Shown one piece after another: positions 42,697 through 51,613 of a stretch of 64,000 bases of DNA. The position numbers and the translations under genes were made by a program. The first letter of the stretch is position 1. Every line of letters begins with the position of its first letter. The stretch lies in contig NZ_JAKGAN010000010.1 of NCBI RefSeq assembly GCF_023061135.1, positions 1 through 64,000 on the forward strand, given 5' to 3'. The stretch comes from Chromohalobacter sarecensis (lineage in GTDB: Bacteria > Pseudomonadota > Gammaproteobacteria > Pseudomonadales > Halomonadaceae). Under the pieces are notes generated by a model. The model was not told the origin of the DNA, did not search any database, and saw only the letters and a program-made list of their open reading frames with translations.

Positions 42697-43991
42697 TCGA
42701 TGCACTCGTTGCCTGGATACTGACCATCGACTGGCGCGACACGATGTTCGGTTTTGCGTTCTATTACCCGATCTTCATGGCCTGGATGTGGATCATCGGC
42801 GGACTCTGGTTCTACCTGCGGCGTGAACGCGGGAAGGATACGACGCCGCGCCTCGAGGAGTTGGGAGCGAATGCACCACCGGTCAGCATCGTTATTCCCT
42901 GTCACGACGAAGCGGCCCAGGTCGAACAGACGATTGCCTATGCGTTGGCGACGCGTTATCCGCACTTCGATGTCATCGCCGTCAATGACGGTAGTCAAGA
43001 CGATACGGGTGCCATTCTCGATCGATTGGCGGCAGACAACGAACGCCTGCGGGTCATCCATTTCGCGGCCAACCAAGGCAAGGCCGTGGCATTGCGCGCC
43101 GGCACGCTTGCGGCCCGCAGCGATTATCTGGTGACCATCGATGGCGATGCCTTGTTGCACCCCTATGCCGTCTACTGGATGATGCGCCATCTGACCGGTG
43201 GGCCTCGCGTGGGCGCGGTGACCGGCAATCCCCGCATCCTCAATCGCTCGACGCTGCTGGGCAAGATCCAGGTCGGCGAATTTTCCTCTATCATCGGCCT
43301 GATAAAGCGTGCCCAGCGCACCTATGGCCGTATTTTTACCGTCTCCGGGGTGGTGACGGGATTCAACCGCGCCGCGTTGGATAGTGTGGGCTATTGGCAC
43401 GCTGACATGGTGACGGAGGATATCGATATCTCGTGGCGCTTGCAGATGGATCATTGGGATATTCGCTTCGAACCCGAGGCGCTCTGTTACATCTATATGC
43501 CGGAAACACTCAAGGGGCTCTGGCAGCAACGCCTGCGTTGGGCCCAGGGCGGTGTCGAAGTGATGATGCGTTATGGCCGAAGCCTATTCGCCTGGCGGCA
43601 ACGGCGTTTCTGGGGCGTGGCGATCGAGTACTTCACCAGCTTGATCTGGGCCTATGTGATGCTGGCGATCGCCGTGTTGTTTTGCTTGGGCCCATTCGTA
43701 TCTCTGCCGCAGGAGTGGCAAGTGCATACGCTGCTGCCACAGTGGAATGGTCTGCTGCTCGGCGCGACGTGTCTGCTCCAGTTCCTGGTCAGCCTGGTGA
43801 TCGATCAACGCTATGAGCGGACGGGATTCCTGCGCCATTATTTCTGGGTGATCTGGTATCCCTTGCTGTATTGGACGCTATCGACGCTCACTGCGGTGGT
43901 CGCCGTGCCCAAGGGGCTGTGTGGCGCGCGATGCCAGCGTGCTCGGTGGCGCAGTCCGGATCGCGGCATCCAAGCCGGCAGGGAGGAATGA
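42693..43991 (+). CDS. pgaC: PgaC: PNAG synthase, GT2 family
   Basis: Inner-membrane processive N-acetylglucosaminyltransferase using UDP-GlcNAc. 432 residues: one or two N-terminal membrane helices (about 18-42), then the GT-A domain with VNDGSQDDTG (about 98), DGD at 150-152, the catalytic-base TED at 241-243 and QQRLRW at 278-283, followed by C-terminal helices. The end ARWRSPDRG is close to the E. coli tail. In E. coli PgaC and PgaD form a complex stimulated by cyclic-di-GMP; two possible c-di-GMP enzymes lie downstream in this window. Confidence 0.96.
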   Translation: MIDALVAWILTIDWRDTMFGFAFYYPIFMAWMWIIGGLWFYLRRERGKDTTPRLEELGANAPPVSIVIPCHDEAAQVEQTIAYALATRYPHFDVIAVNDGSQDDTGAILDRLAADNERLRVIHFAANQGKAVALRAGTLAARSDYLVTIDGDALLHPYAVYWMMRHLTGGPRVGAVTGNPRILNRSTLLGKIQVGEFSSIIGLIKRAQRTYGRIFTVSGVVTGFNRAALDSVGYWHADMVTEDIDISWRLQMDHWDIRFEPEALCYIYMPETLKGLWQQRLRWAQGGVEVMMRYGRSLFAWRQRRFWGVAIEYFTSLIWAYVMLAIAVLFCLGPFVSLPQEWQVHTLLPQWNGLLLGATCLLQFLVSLVIDQRYERTGFLRHYFWVIWYPLLYWTLSTLTAVVAVPKGLCGARCQRARWRSPDRGIQAGREE

Positions 43992-43994
43992 TCG

Positions 43995-44492
43995 ATGGAC
44001 GATAACGCCGATACGCATAGCGCGTTAAAACTGCCCAACATCATTTATCGTCCCGACCTGCAGTCGCGTCGTCAGCGTGGCCTGTTTGCATTGTTGGCAG
44101 GCGTGGGCTGGCTGATATGGCTCTACTTGTTCCTCCCCTTGTCGACTCTGTTGGGATGGGCCTTCGGTAGCGAACGTTTTCAGGCCTATGTGATCGACGG
44201 CCACGAGCACAGTTGGTCATCGCTGATGATCTATGCTGTGACCGTCGTGCTGGCGGGAGCGGCGTTGCTGATATGGGCTTTCTATAATTATCGCCGCTTT
44301 CGGAATGCCGATCGCCGCCGCCCGCCATCCCCGCTGACGACTGAACGCCTGGCGACTTCCTTCGGGGTGGACGAGGCGCAGGTGGCACGGCTTCAGCAGG
44401 GGCGTGTGGCGACGCTATATCATGATGCCGAGGGTCATATCATCGATATCGAGATGAGATCGACACCGCATCGTGAGAATGGCGAACGATAG
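43995..44492 (+). CDS. pgaD: PgaD: PNAG synthase accessory subunit
   Basis: Small inner-membrane partner of PgaC. 165 residues with two hydrophobic helices (about 31-57 and 74-96) and a cytoplasmic tail (LATSFGVDEAQVARLQQGR). Longer than E. coli PgaD (137) by this tail. It starts 3 nt after pgaC. Sequence similarity in the family is low, so the name rests on position, topology and size. Confidence 0.87.
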   Translation: MDDNADTHSALKLPNIIYRPDLQSRRQRGLFALLAGVGWLIWLYLFLPLSTLLGWAFGSERFQAYVIDGHEHSWSSLMIYAVTVVLAGAALLIWAFYNYRRFRNADRRRPPSPLTTERLATSFGVDEAQVARLQQGRVATLYHDAEGHIIDIEMRSTPHRENGER

Positions 44493-44512
44493 TTAGAGGC
44501 TGAGTGTACCGC

Positions 44513-44648
44513 TCAAGGCTTGAGTCCCAGGCGTTTGCCCAGGCGATGCAGGTTGCCGCTATCCGTCCGCAGCGTGCGTGCGGTGGCGGCCCAGTTGCTG
44601 AATCTTGCCTTCCTGTAGCACGCGCAACAGCTTGGGCTGCACGGCGTC
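44513..44648 (-). pseudogene. Remnant of a NorR-type sigma54 activator gene
   Basis: In minus-strand order, one frame reads DAVQPKLLRVLQEGKIQQLG, the AAA+ segment after Walker B of sigma54 activators. The next frame reads WAATARTLRTDSG then NLHRLGKRLGLKP and a stop, the end of a NorR/FhpR-type Fis HTH. About 280 codons between them are missing; the two pieces meet at a shared TGGGC (near 44602) with a frame change. The N-terminal part is also gone. The 360-nt gap between pgaD and the dioxygenase gene otherwise holds only a terminator. Confidence 0.8.
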
Positions 44649-44716
44649 ATCATGAGTTCTTCGGGCCGGCCGAGCCGTTGGCGGATATCGCCTGAGGCAT
44701 GGGGCTGATGTTCTAA

Positions 44717-44754
44717 ACGCAAAACGCCACGCCATCCGGCGTGGCGTTTTGCGT
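44717..44754. terminator. Perfect 17-bp bidirectional terminator
   Basis: ACGCAAAACGCCACGCC (44717-44733) pairs perfectly with 44738-44754 around ATCC; the built-in TTTT/AAAA tracts supply T runs on both strands. It sits between pgaD (+) and the dioxygenase gene (-). Confidence 0.9.
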
Positions 44755-44852
44755 GATGTGTCAGGCATGGCGCCTGGCGGGCGTCGCTTTCAAGGAAGGA
44801 TGAAGAGCGTCGGGACGACCCCGGCGCTTGCCCGATCAATATTGGTGTAGGA

Positions 44853-45647
44853 TCAGCAAGTCTCGTTGAGCACTGCCTCGGGAAAGTGCCGACGCAGAAT
44901 CTGGTTCTGAAACGCATCCACGAAGCGGCTGTTGATGATGATGATGAAGCGCTCGAAGGGCGCTCCGGCATCTTCCTGGTGAATGCCGTCCACGCTGTGG
45001 AAGAGGCGGTCGTCACGTAGGTGTAGAATATCGCCGGGGGCGAGAGTCGTGTCGGCCAGGAGCGAAGTGCCCGCCTTGTCGGCATAGAGATGGTTATCGC
45101 CCCCGGCGACATTGTGACGACTCAACACCAGGATGCTCAGCGCCTTGCAGCCGTCGGCATGAATCCCCTGACCCTGCAGGGGATCTATCATGCCTTCACC
45201 ACGCACGCCGGTTATCTGCATCAGGATGGGCTCGTTAGGCTTCAGATCCCAGAGCCGCGACCAGGCACGCACGAAGGCTTTTACATCCGGACGGGCCATG
45301 AATGCCGGCGTCAGTGGCTCATAGTAGCGCAGCCGGTCCGCCATGCTCTCGGCGTCATTGAAGGCGCCGCCTTGAGCCATTGGGCAATGGCCCATATCGA
45401 CGACCTCGTCACGTTCATCCAGCGTCAGCCAGGACATGCGTTTCCAGCGGCGATTGACATAGGGGTCTCGGGGCAAGTCGGCGGTGAATGCCTGCCAGGC
45501 CTCGAGATCAATCCGCGAGCGCACCTCGGTTTGAGCCCAGTCCTGCTGTTGCAAGTCGTGGGTGACCGCCGGCGGCCAGTAGTCGGCAGCCGGATCGGCG
45601 GGTAGGGTGGCGGGATTGAAGCCATACTTGAGAGTGTCGAGTGTCAT
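44853..45647 (-). CDS. 2OG-Fe(II) dioxygenase (PF10014-type)
   Basis: Predicted cytoplasmic non-haem iron oxygenase that hydroxylates a small substrate with 2-oxoglutarate and oxygen; members of this family hydroxylate free amino acids such as isoleucine. The iron ligands are visible as HADG (about 165) and the distal His in RLFHSVDGI (about 217); the 2OG-binding Arg is probably in PFERFIIIINSRF. The ATG at 45647 follows GGAGAAAA and gives 264 residues; the open frame continues 17 codons upstream without support. Monocistronic, divergent from a c-di-GMP gene across 256 nt. Substrate unknown. Confidence 0.8.
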   Translation of the reverse strand: MTLDTLKYGFNPATLPADPAADYWPPAVTHDLQQQDWAQTEVRSRIDLEAWQAFTADLPRDPYVNRRWKRMSWLTLDERDEVVDMGHCPMAQGGAFNDAESMADRLRYYEPLTPAFMARPDVKAFVRAWSRLWDLKPNEPILMQITGVRGEGMIDPLQGQGIHADGCKALSILVLSRHNVAGGDNHLYADKAGTSLLADTTLAPGDILHLRDDRLFHSVDGIHQEDAGAPFERFIIIINSRFVDAFQNQILRRHFPEAVLNETC

Positions 45648-45903
45648 GCGATTTTCTCCATTACAGGGAGTGAGATTGCCAGGAAATTGCCTGGGCACCC
45701 CGGAAAGGAGAATATCTGCTGCGAAATGTCAAAAAATGTACAAAACCTGTCATATTATTTTGACGTTGATCACGATTCGTGTCGCCAGATGACAACGCAG
45801 GCGGAGCCGGTGTGACGTGTAGAGGCACTCTTGCGTATGCCGTTAAGGTGAGATGGTGCGAAGGTGCCAGCTGGTCTCATGATGCGAGCAACAACATCTT
45901 TCG
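45648..45903. promoter_or_regulatory. Divergent intergenic region with a TGTACA site
   Basis: 256 nt that must contain promoters for the dioxygenase gene (-) and the GGDEF-EAL gene (+). I see TTGACG at 45760-45765 on + and TTGACA on - (45732-45727) but no convincing -10 boxes. TGTACA at 45737-45742 reads TTTTGTACAT on the minus strand, as in front of merR. TTGATCACGATTC (45766-45778) is a partial FNR-like palindrome. Confidence 0.35.
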
Positions 45904-47745
45904 ATGATGGGAAAGTGGATGAGCGGTCACGATTTCGTTTTCCGACGCTGGCTGGTGCGTCGGTGGCAACAGCTCAGGGCGCGATGGCCAGATACTCACA
46001 GCGGGAACGTTCGGGACGATATCGAGCTCGTGCGGCGTCAGTATCTGGAGAGCGAGCAGCGCTTCCGAGCTCTGCTGGAGAGCCTGCCCAGAGTGGCGGT
46101 CCAGGGCTATGATCGCGAGCGCTGCGTGATCTACTGGAACGAGGCCAGCGCTCGGCTCTACGGTTATAGCGCTGCGGAGGCGCAGGGCCAACCGTTGGAA
46201 AAGCTGATTATCCCGGCGTCCATGCGTGAGTCGGTGGTTCAGGCGCATCAGGCCTGGGTGAGAAAAGGGATTGAAATTCCGGCGGAAGAGCTCGAGCTTC
46301 AGCACAAGAGTGGAGGGCCGGTGCCGGTTTTCTCCCATCACGTGATGCTCGGCGAGCACACCGAGAATCCCCTGATGTTCTGTGTCGACGTGGATCTTTC
46401 GGATCAGAAGCAGGCGTATCGCGAGCTGGATTTTGCCACGCGCTTCGATGCCTTGACGCGTTTGCCCAATCGCCAGACCTTCGAAGCACAGCTGGACGAG
46501 GCTATTGCTCATTGTCGCAGACAGGATGCGGGGATAGTGCTGGTCTATCTGGATATCGACGATTTCGTGGCAGTCAATGATGCCCTCGGCTATGAACAGG
46601 GCGACCGGTTGCTGATCGAGCTGACGCGGCGGTTGCATAAGGTGACAAGGGCGTCAGACATCATGTCGCGGCTCTCCGGCGACGAATTCGTGATCGCCTT
46701 CCCTATGTCCCGTCGCAAGGAGGTGCTCCTGCAACTGATCCATAAGATCGAGCAGGCCCTTCACTCTCCTTTCCTGGTGGATGGTTCTAGGCACCAAGTG
46801 ACGGCCTGTCTGGGGATCAGCTTTTATCCGGAAAACGGCGAAACGGCTCGCGAACTAATCCGCAATGCTGACGTGGCCAAGAACCGGGCCAAGCTCGATG
46901 GTCCTGGTAGCGTATGGTTCTACGATCAGCAGCTGCATGACCAACTGCTCCATCAGCACCGGCTGGTCGATCGGCTGGCGAATGCCCTGGACAGTGGAGA
47001 GCTCTCGCTGCACTACCAGCCGCAGGTGTCTGCCGCGAGCGGGCGTATCGACAATCTCGAGGCGCTGCTGCGTTGGCAGCCGGCGGAGGGCCCGCCGATC
47101 TCACCGGCCGAGTTCATTCCTCTCGCCGAACGCTCCGACCTGATCCATCGTCTCGGTGATTGGGTCATGGAAACCGCCTGTCAGCAGCGCGTGCTGTGGC
47201 GGGATGCCGGGTTGGCCATCGGACGCATCGATATCAACTTCTCCGGTCGACAGATGAGTCGGCCGGACGTCTTCCAGCGCTTCGAAGATTGCTTGGCGCG
47301 CCATGGTCTGGGCCCGCAGGATATAGGGCTGGAACTCACCGAGAATGTGCTTATCGAGGCTGACGATCGTATCCTGAGGGGATTGCGCCGTCTTCATGAC
47401 CTGGGCTTTCGTATCGCCATCGATGATTTCGGCACCGGCTATTCGTCGCTGAGCTACCTCAAGCACTTTCCGGTCACGGCACTCAAGATCGACCGTACCT
47501 TCGTGCGGGACGCCCCGGATCAGCCCAAGGACCGCGCGATCATGGAGGCTGCGATCTTCATCGGCCACCGCCTGGGCCTAGAGGTCGTGGCCGAAGGGGT
47601 CGAGAATCGTGAGCAACTCGCGCTGATCCGGGAGATGCGCTGTGACTTAGTCCAGGGGTTCTATTTCTTCCGCCCCATGCCCACTGTGGAAATGGAGCGC
47701 GTGCTGGGCGGTCTGGTGACGGGAGACCCCGGGATTTCGGGCTGA
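45904..47745 (+). CDS. PAS-GGDEF-EAL cyclic-di-GMP protein (SGDEF variant)
   Basis: Predicted c-di-GMP turnover enzyme. 613 residues without membrane helices: PAS domain (about 48-165), GGDEF domain (about 175-345) in which the active-site motif reads SGDEF, and EAL domain (about 360-605) with EALLRW, ELTENVLIE, IDDFGTGYSSLSYL and VVAEGVE, all expected metal and catalytic residues. An intact EAL with an altered GGDEF suggests net phosphodiesterase activity, though SGDEF alone does not prove loss of cyclase function. The start is uncertain: ATG at 45904, 45907 or 45919; the last has GGGAAAG just upstream. Confidence 0.88.
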   Translation: MMGKWMSGHDFVFRRWLVRRWQQLRARWPDTHSGNVRDDIELVRRQYLESEQRFRALLESLPRVAVQGYDRERCVIYWNEASARLYGYSAAEAQGQPLEKLIIPASMRESVVQAHQAWVRKGIEIPAEELELQHKSGGPVPVFSHHVMLGEHTENPLMFCVDVDLSDQKQAYRELDFATRFDALTRLPNRQTFEAQLDEAIAHCRRQDAGIVLVYLDIDDFVAVNDALGYEQGDRLLIELTRRLHKVTRASDIMSRLSGDEFVIAFPMSRRKEVLLQLIHKIEQALHSPFLVDGSRHQVTACLGISFYPENGETARELIRNADVAKNRAKLDGPGSVWFYDQQLHDQLLHQHRLVDRLANALDSGELSLHYQPQVSAASGRIDNLEALLRWQPAEGPPISPAEFIPLAERSDLIHRLGDWVMETACQQRVLWRDAGLAIGRIDINFSGRQMSRPDVFQRFEDCLARHGLGPQDIGLELTENVLIEADDRILRGLRRLHDLGFRIAIDDFGTGYSSLSYLKHFPVTALKIDRTFVRDAPDQPKDRAIMEAAIFIGHRLGLEVVAEGVENREQLALIREMRCDLVQGFYFFRPMPTVEMERVLGGLVTGDPGISG

Positions 47746-47916
47746 GTCCGTCGTCTGCTTGGCGTAGAATGTCAGCCTTGCACGCGACCACGGTGACAGG
47801 TCGTCTCCGTGCGCCGCCTGTGGCGGATGATAGATAATACGGCGATGGGCGAGTATGTGCCCCTGCCGATGAGGTGGCCGACGAATCGAGGAGACGAGCA
47901 TGCGAAAGGAGAAGCC

Positions 47917-48789
47917 GTGAAGCTGCTGCTGGCGGATGCGGGACATTGCTTGAGCCTGGCGCTGGCGCGCGAGGCCAATCGACGTCGCGATACCCAACTA
48001 ACCATCGTTGAGGAGACGCAGGTCACGGCGGAGGCCTTGGCCGAAGCCCGGCCTGATGCGCTGGTGGTGCCGCCGTTATCGGCGCCATCACGTCTGGCGC
48101 CCGCCGAGGTCATGGCCCATGTCGAGGCGATCGACGCCAATCTCGAGCTGTGCCGTGAATATGATGTGCCATTGATCTGGTGCGTGTCCGACGAGCTCTA
48201 TGAGGACGGTGGCGACGAGCTGCTCGACGAGCATGTCATTCCGTCGCCACGCGATGACAGCCTGAAGCGCTTGATCGCCACCGGTGACCGGGTGCGTGAG
48301 CGTCTGCCTAAGCATCTCATTGTGCGGCTGGGGCCGCTGTTCGCGCTCGGCGGGGCGCATTCTTGGTTACCTGAAGTGCTCGATACGTTGCTGGCAGGTA
48401 ACGAAGTGCGCGCCGCGCAAGACGTCGTCTTGTGTCCAACCTCGGTGGATGCGGTGGCCATGGCGTTGATCGGCATGATGCAACAACAAGGTTGTGGCGC
48501 CGATGCTTGGGGCGCCTACCATTTGGCGGGTACCGAGCCGATCAGCCCATATACGTTCGCCTCCGTCGTGCGCACCTATCTTGCCACGCATCTCGAGCGG
48601 CAGGAGAGTGACGTGACCCTGGGAACGTTGCACGCCTTACATCATCATCATGACCATCCTCTACGGCGTGTTCTTAACTGTCGTCGTGTGTTGGATGTTT
48701 TCGGTATCCACCAGAAGCCCTGGCGACTCGAGCTGAGTCGCATGTTGGATGACTGGTGCCTGTTGTATGGCAAGGAGTCGGCGACGTGA
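47917..48789 (+). CDS. RmlD-like sugar-nucleotide-binding protein, degenerate Rossmann
   Basis: 290 residues, GTG start with AAGGAG 5 nt upstream. The fold resembles dTDP-4-dehydrorhamnose reductase (RmlD-like SDR): a central LEYDVPLIWCVSDELYEDGG-like region replaces the S-x-Y segment and HLIVRLGPLFALGG matches the R-x-x-W/L-x-F strand. The N-terminal nucleotide loop is degenerate (LLADAGHCLSLALARE, no GxxGxxG), and no YxxxK is seen, so catalysis is doubtful. It overlaps the acyltransferase gene by 4 bp, hinting at a shared role in the cell envelope. A six-codon ORF (47900-47920) overlaps its start. Confidence 0.65.
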   Translation: MKLLLADAGHCLSLALAREANRRRDTQLTIVEETQVTAEALAEARPDALVVPPLSAPSRLAPAEVMAHVEAIDANLELCREYDVPLIWCVSDELYEDGGDELLDEHVIPSPRDDSLKRLIATGDRVRERLPKHLIVRLGPLFALGGAHSWLPEVLDTLLAGNEVRAAQDVVLCPTSVDAVAMALIGMMQQQGCGADAWGAYHLAGTEPISPYTFASVVRTYLATHLERQESDVTLGTLHALHHHHDHPLRRVLNCRRVLDVFGIHQKPWRLELSRMLDDWCLLYGKESAT

Positions 48790-49541
48790 AGGTGTTTCGT
48801 AGTCTCGTATTTTATGCCGGCTACTTTCTGGCGCTATTGATTAGCGGTCTGGTGTTGCTACCACTGGCGCCGTTTGTACCTTTGTTTTCGCGTTTTCGGC
48901 TACTCAATCTTTATAACCGCTTTATCTTGGGCTGGTTCGCCGTGTCCTGTGGGGTACGTTATCACGTCAGCGGACGCGAGAACGTGCCTGAAGGGCCATG
49001 TGTGGTGCTCGCCAATCATCAGAGCGAGTGGGAAACCCTGTTCCTGCAACTGATCAAGGTGCCGGTGTGTACCGTACTCAAGCGAGAACTGCTCAATCTG
49101 CCGGTCTTCGGCTGGGGGCTGCGCTTGATCAAGCCCATTGCGCTGGATCGCTCGCGTCCGTCGCGGGCCATTCGCATGGTGCTTGATCAGGGCATACAGC
49201 GCTTGTCCGAGGGGCTATCGGTGCTGATCTTTCCCGAGGGTACACGGGTGGCGCCGGGGCAGCGGCGTCGCTACAACAAGAGCGGGGTAGTGATTGCCTG
49301 TCGTTCTGGCGTCCCGGTATTGCCCGTGGCCCACAATGCGGGTGAACACTGGCCAGGGAGGCATTGGGTCAAGAAGCCAGGAGATTTGTACGTGGTGGTC
49401 GGTAAGCCGATCGCTACGCAGGGGCGTTCCACCAACGAGGTCTTGGCCGAGGTCGAGGAGTGGATAGAGGCGCAGCTTCGCGAGATCTCCGCCGTGCCGC
49501 GTCCTGAGGTCGAGGGCGAGCCTGCCAAGGTGCCGGCCTGA
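48786..49541 (+). CDS. PlsC-type 1-acyl-glycerol-3-phosphate acyltransferase
   Basis: Membrane-associated acyltransferase, probably lysophosphatidate to phosphatidate. GTG start inside the upstream stop (GTGA) with AAGGAG 8 nt before; 251 residues. N-terminal hydrophobic hairpin (about 5-40), motif I NHQSEWETLF (HX4E instead of the usual HX4D), motif III FPEGTRVAPGQRR near 150, then LPVAHNAGEHW. HX4E occurs in a known subgroup of these enzymes. fabA and fabB lie close by, so three lipid genes are clustered. It may be a secondary paralogue of the essential plsC. Confidence 0.85.
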   Translation: MKVFRSLVFYAGYFLALLISGLVLLPLAPFVPLFSRFRLLNLYNRFILGWFAVSCGVRYHVSGRENVPEGPCVVLANHQSEWETLFLQLIKVPVCTVLKRELLNLPVFGWGLRLIKPIALDRSRPSRAIRMVLDQGIQRLSEGLSVLIFPEGTRVAPGQRRRYNKSGVVIACRSGVPVLPVAHNAGEHWPGRHWVKKPGDLYVVVGKPIATQGRSTNEVLAEVEEWIEAQLREISAVPRPEVEGEPAKVPA

Positions 49542-49574
49542 GTCTCTGTCGACGGTGGGTGTTGTCAGCATGCA

Positions 49575-49604
49575 AAAAGGGCGTCTCGTGAGAGACGCCC
49601 TTTT
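49575..49604. terminator. Bidirectional terminator between plsC-like gene and fabB
   Basis: AAAAGGGCGTCTC (49575-49587) pairs perfectly with 49592-49604 around GTGA, ending in TTTT on both strands. It closes the two convergent units. Confidence 0.93.
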
Positions 49605-49655
49605 CGTGTTACTGGCCACTTATTACCAGGGATCGCATGACGCTAGATCGTGCGA

Positions 49656-50873
49656 TCAGTCCCGGTAGCGCTGTAGCACCAAGCAGGCGTTGGTGCCGCC
49701 GAACCCGAAGCTATTGGACAGCACGCGCTCGATGGCCGCATTGTCGCGCCGTTGGTTGACGATATCGAAGCCCTGGGCGGCGTCATCTAGCTCGTCGATG
49801 TTGGCCGACGCGGCGATGAAGGAGTGCTCCATCATCAACAGCGAGTAGATGGTTTCCTGCACGCCGGTGGCGCCCAGCGAATGCCCGGTCAGCGACTTGG
49901 TGGAGCTCATCGCCGGTGTGGTATCGCCGAAGACCTCGCGAACCGCCTTCAGCTCGGCGATGTCGCCCACCGGAGTGGAGGTGCCGTGGGTATTGATATA
50001 GTCGATCGGGCCGTCCACGGTCGCCATGGCTTGCCGCATGCAGCGTGCAGCGCCCTCGCCGGAGGGGGCGACCATGTCGTAGCCATCGGAGGTGGCGCCA
50101 TAGCCGACGATTTCGGCATAGATCTTGGCGCCACGCGCCTTGGCGTGTTCCAGCTCTTCGAGCACCAGCATGCCGCCCCCACCGGCGATGATGAAACCAT
50201 CGCGCGAGGCGTCATAGGGACGCGAGGCGGTTTCGGGCGCGTCGTTATAGCTAGTCGAGAGCGCACCCATGGCATCGAACAGGCAGGACAGCGTCCAATG
50301 CTCCTCTTCGCCGCCACCGGCAAAGACCACGTCCTGCTTGCCGAGCTGGATCTGCTCGACGGCACTGCCGATGCAGTGGGCCGAGGTCGCGCAAGCCGAG
50401 GAGATGGAGTAGTTAACGCCCTTGATCTTGAACGGCGTGGCGAGACAGGCGGAGACCGTGCTGCCCATGGTCCGCGTGACCCGGTAGGGGCCGACACGAC
50501 GCAGGCCTTTCTCGCGCAGCACATCGGCGGCTTCGACCTGGTTGGCGCTGGACGCGCCGCCGGAGCCGGCGATCAAGCCGGTACGCTCGTTGGAGACATC
50601 GCTGTCATCGAGGCCCGCATCGCGGATCGCTTGTTCCATCGAGACATAGGCGAATGCCGCTGCATCGCCCATGAAGCGACGCAGCTTACGGTCGATTAAA
50701 GTATCGAGATCGATATCGATGACACCCGCCAGGTGGCTGCGGAAGCCACGTTCGGCGTATTCGTCCTTGTAACGAATACCCGAGCGTCCGCTGCGTAGCG
50801 CGTCTAGTACCTGGTGCTGGTCATTGCCGAGGCAAGACACGATGCCTTGGCCGGTGACTACCACTCGTCGCAT
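49656..50873 (-). CDS. fabB: FabB: 3-oxoacyl-ACP synthase I
   Basis: Condensing enzyme needed to elongate the cis-3-decenoyl-ACP made by FabA, so essential for unsaturated fatty acids. 405 residues from the ATG at 50873, which follows AGGAGG. Catalytic Cys161 in [11 protein letters not shown], histidines in [11 protein letters not shown] and GHSLGATG. It lies 13 nt after fabA, the usual fabAB operon of pseudomonads and relatives. Confidence 0.97.
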   Translation of the reverse strand: MRRVVVTGQGIVSCLGNDQHQVLDALRSGRSGIRYKDEYAERGFRSHLAGVIDIDLDTLIDRKLRRFMGDAAAFAYVSMEQAIRDAGLDDSDVSNERTGLIAGSGGASSANQVEAADVLREKGLRRVGPYRVTRTMGSTVSACLATPFKIKGVNYSISSACATSAHCIGSAVEQIQLGKQDVVFAGGGEEEHWTLSCLFDAMGALSTSYNDAPETASRPYDASRDGFIIAGGGGMLVLEELEHAKARGAKIYAEIVGYGATSDGYDMVAPSGEGAARCMRQAMATVDGPIDYINTHGTSTPVGDIAELKAVREVFGDTTPAMSSTKSLTGHSLGATGVQETIYSLLMMEHSFIAASANIDELDDAAQGFDIVNQRRDNAAIERVLSNSFGFGGTNACLVLQRYRD

Positions 50874-50886
50874 GGAAGCCTCCTGA

Positions 50887-51402
50887 TCAGAAATTCGCGG
50901 TGGAGGTAAACAAACCAACGCGTAAATCGTTGGCCTGATAGATATCGCGACCGTCGACCGAAACGGTGCCGTCGGCAATCCCCAGTATCAAACGTCGGGT
51001 AATGATCCGCTTGAGGTTGATCCGGTAGGTGACCTTGTCGGCGTTCGGCATGATCTGACCCGAGAACTTGACCTCGCCGCAGCCCAAGGCGCGTCCGCGG
51101 CCTGGATGGCCCAGCCAGCCGAGGTAGAAGCCGACCAGTTGCCACATGGCATCCAGACCTAGACAGCCGGGCATGACCGGATCGCCGGGGAAGTGGCAGT
51201 CGAAGAACCACAGGTCGGGATGGATATCCAGTTCAGCGATCAGTTCGCCCTTGTCGTACTCGCCTCCGCCCTCCTGGATCTGCGTGATGCGGTCGAGCAT
51301 CAGCATGTTGGGGGCCGGCAGTTGGGCGTTGCCCGGGCCGAACAGCTCGCCTTGGCTGCATGCCAGCAGTTCTTCGTAGCTGAAAGAATGTTGCTTGGTC
51401 AC
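50887..51402 (-). CDS. fabA: FabA: 3-hydroxydecanoyl-ACP dehydratase/isomerase
   Basis: Makes trans-2-decenoyl-ACP and isomerises it to cis-3, the entry to anaerobic unsaturated fatty acid synthesis. GTG start at 51402 behind GGAAAG gives 171 residues (E. coli 172) and places His70 ([12 protein letters not shown]) and Asp84 (LGLDAMWQ) at the known catalytic numbers. The long in-frame extension upstream is not conserved. The products are the substrate pool for the CFA-like methyltransferase further right. Confidence 0.97.
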   Translation of the reverse strand: MTKQHSFSYEELLACSQGELFGPGNAQLPAPNMLMLDRITQIQEGGGEYDKGELIAELDIHPDLWFFDCHFPGDPVMPGCLGLDAMWQLVGFYLGWLGHPGRGRALGCGEVKFSGQIMPNADKVTYRINLKRIITRRLILGIADGTVSVDGRDIYQANDLRVGLFTSTANF

Positions 51403-51613
51403 TGAGTCTTTCCGAGAGTCGAAATTGTGGTGCGTCGCAGAGCACGGACGCCCTAGTTTACTGGCAGTGCCGAATGAATGCACGCGGGGCCAGCCTACCG
51501 GGCGCGCGTTATGGGTGCAATCCGCAGATGGGTGCGGGTTGCGCCCGTCGCAAGAGAAGGGGCATGATGCCTCCACTTTCACGAACCTCTATTGATTGAG
51601 CTGCTAATTCTCT

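Noticed and set aside
45904..47745. Calling the first GGDEF-EAL protein a dead cyclase
   Set aside because: SGDEF differs from the consensus only in the first residue, and some such proteins keep activity, so the motif alone does not settle it.
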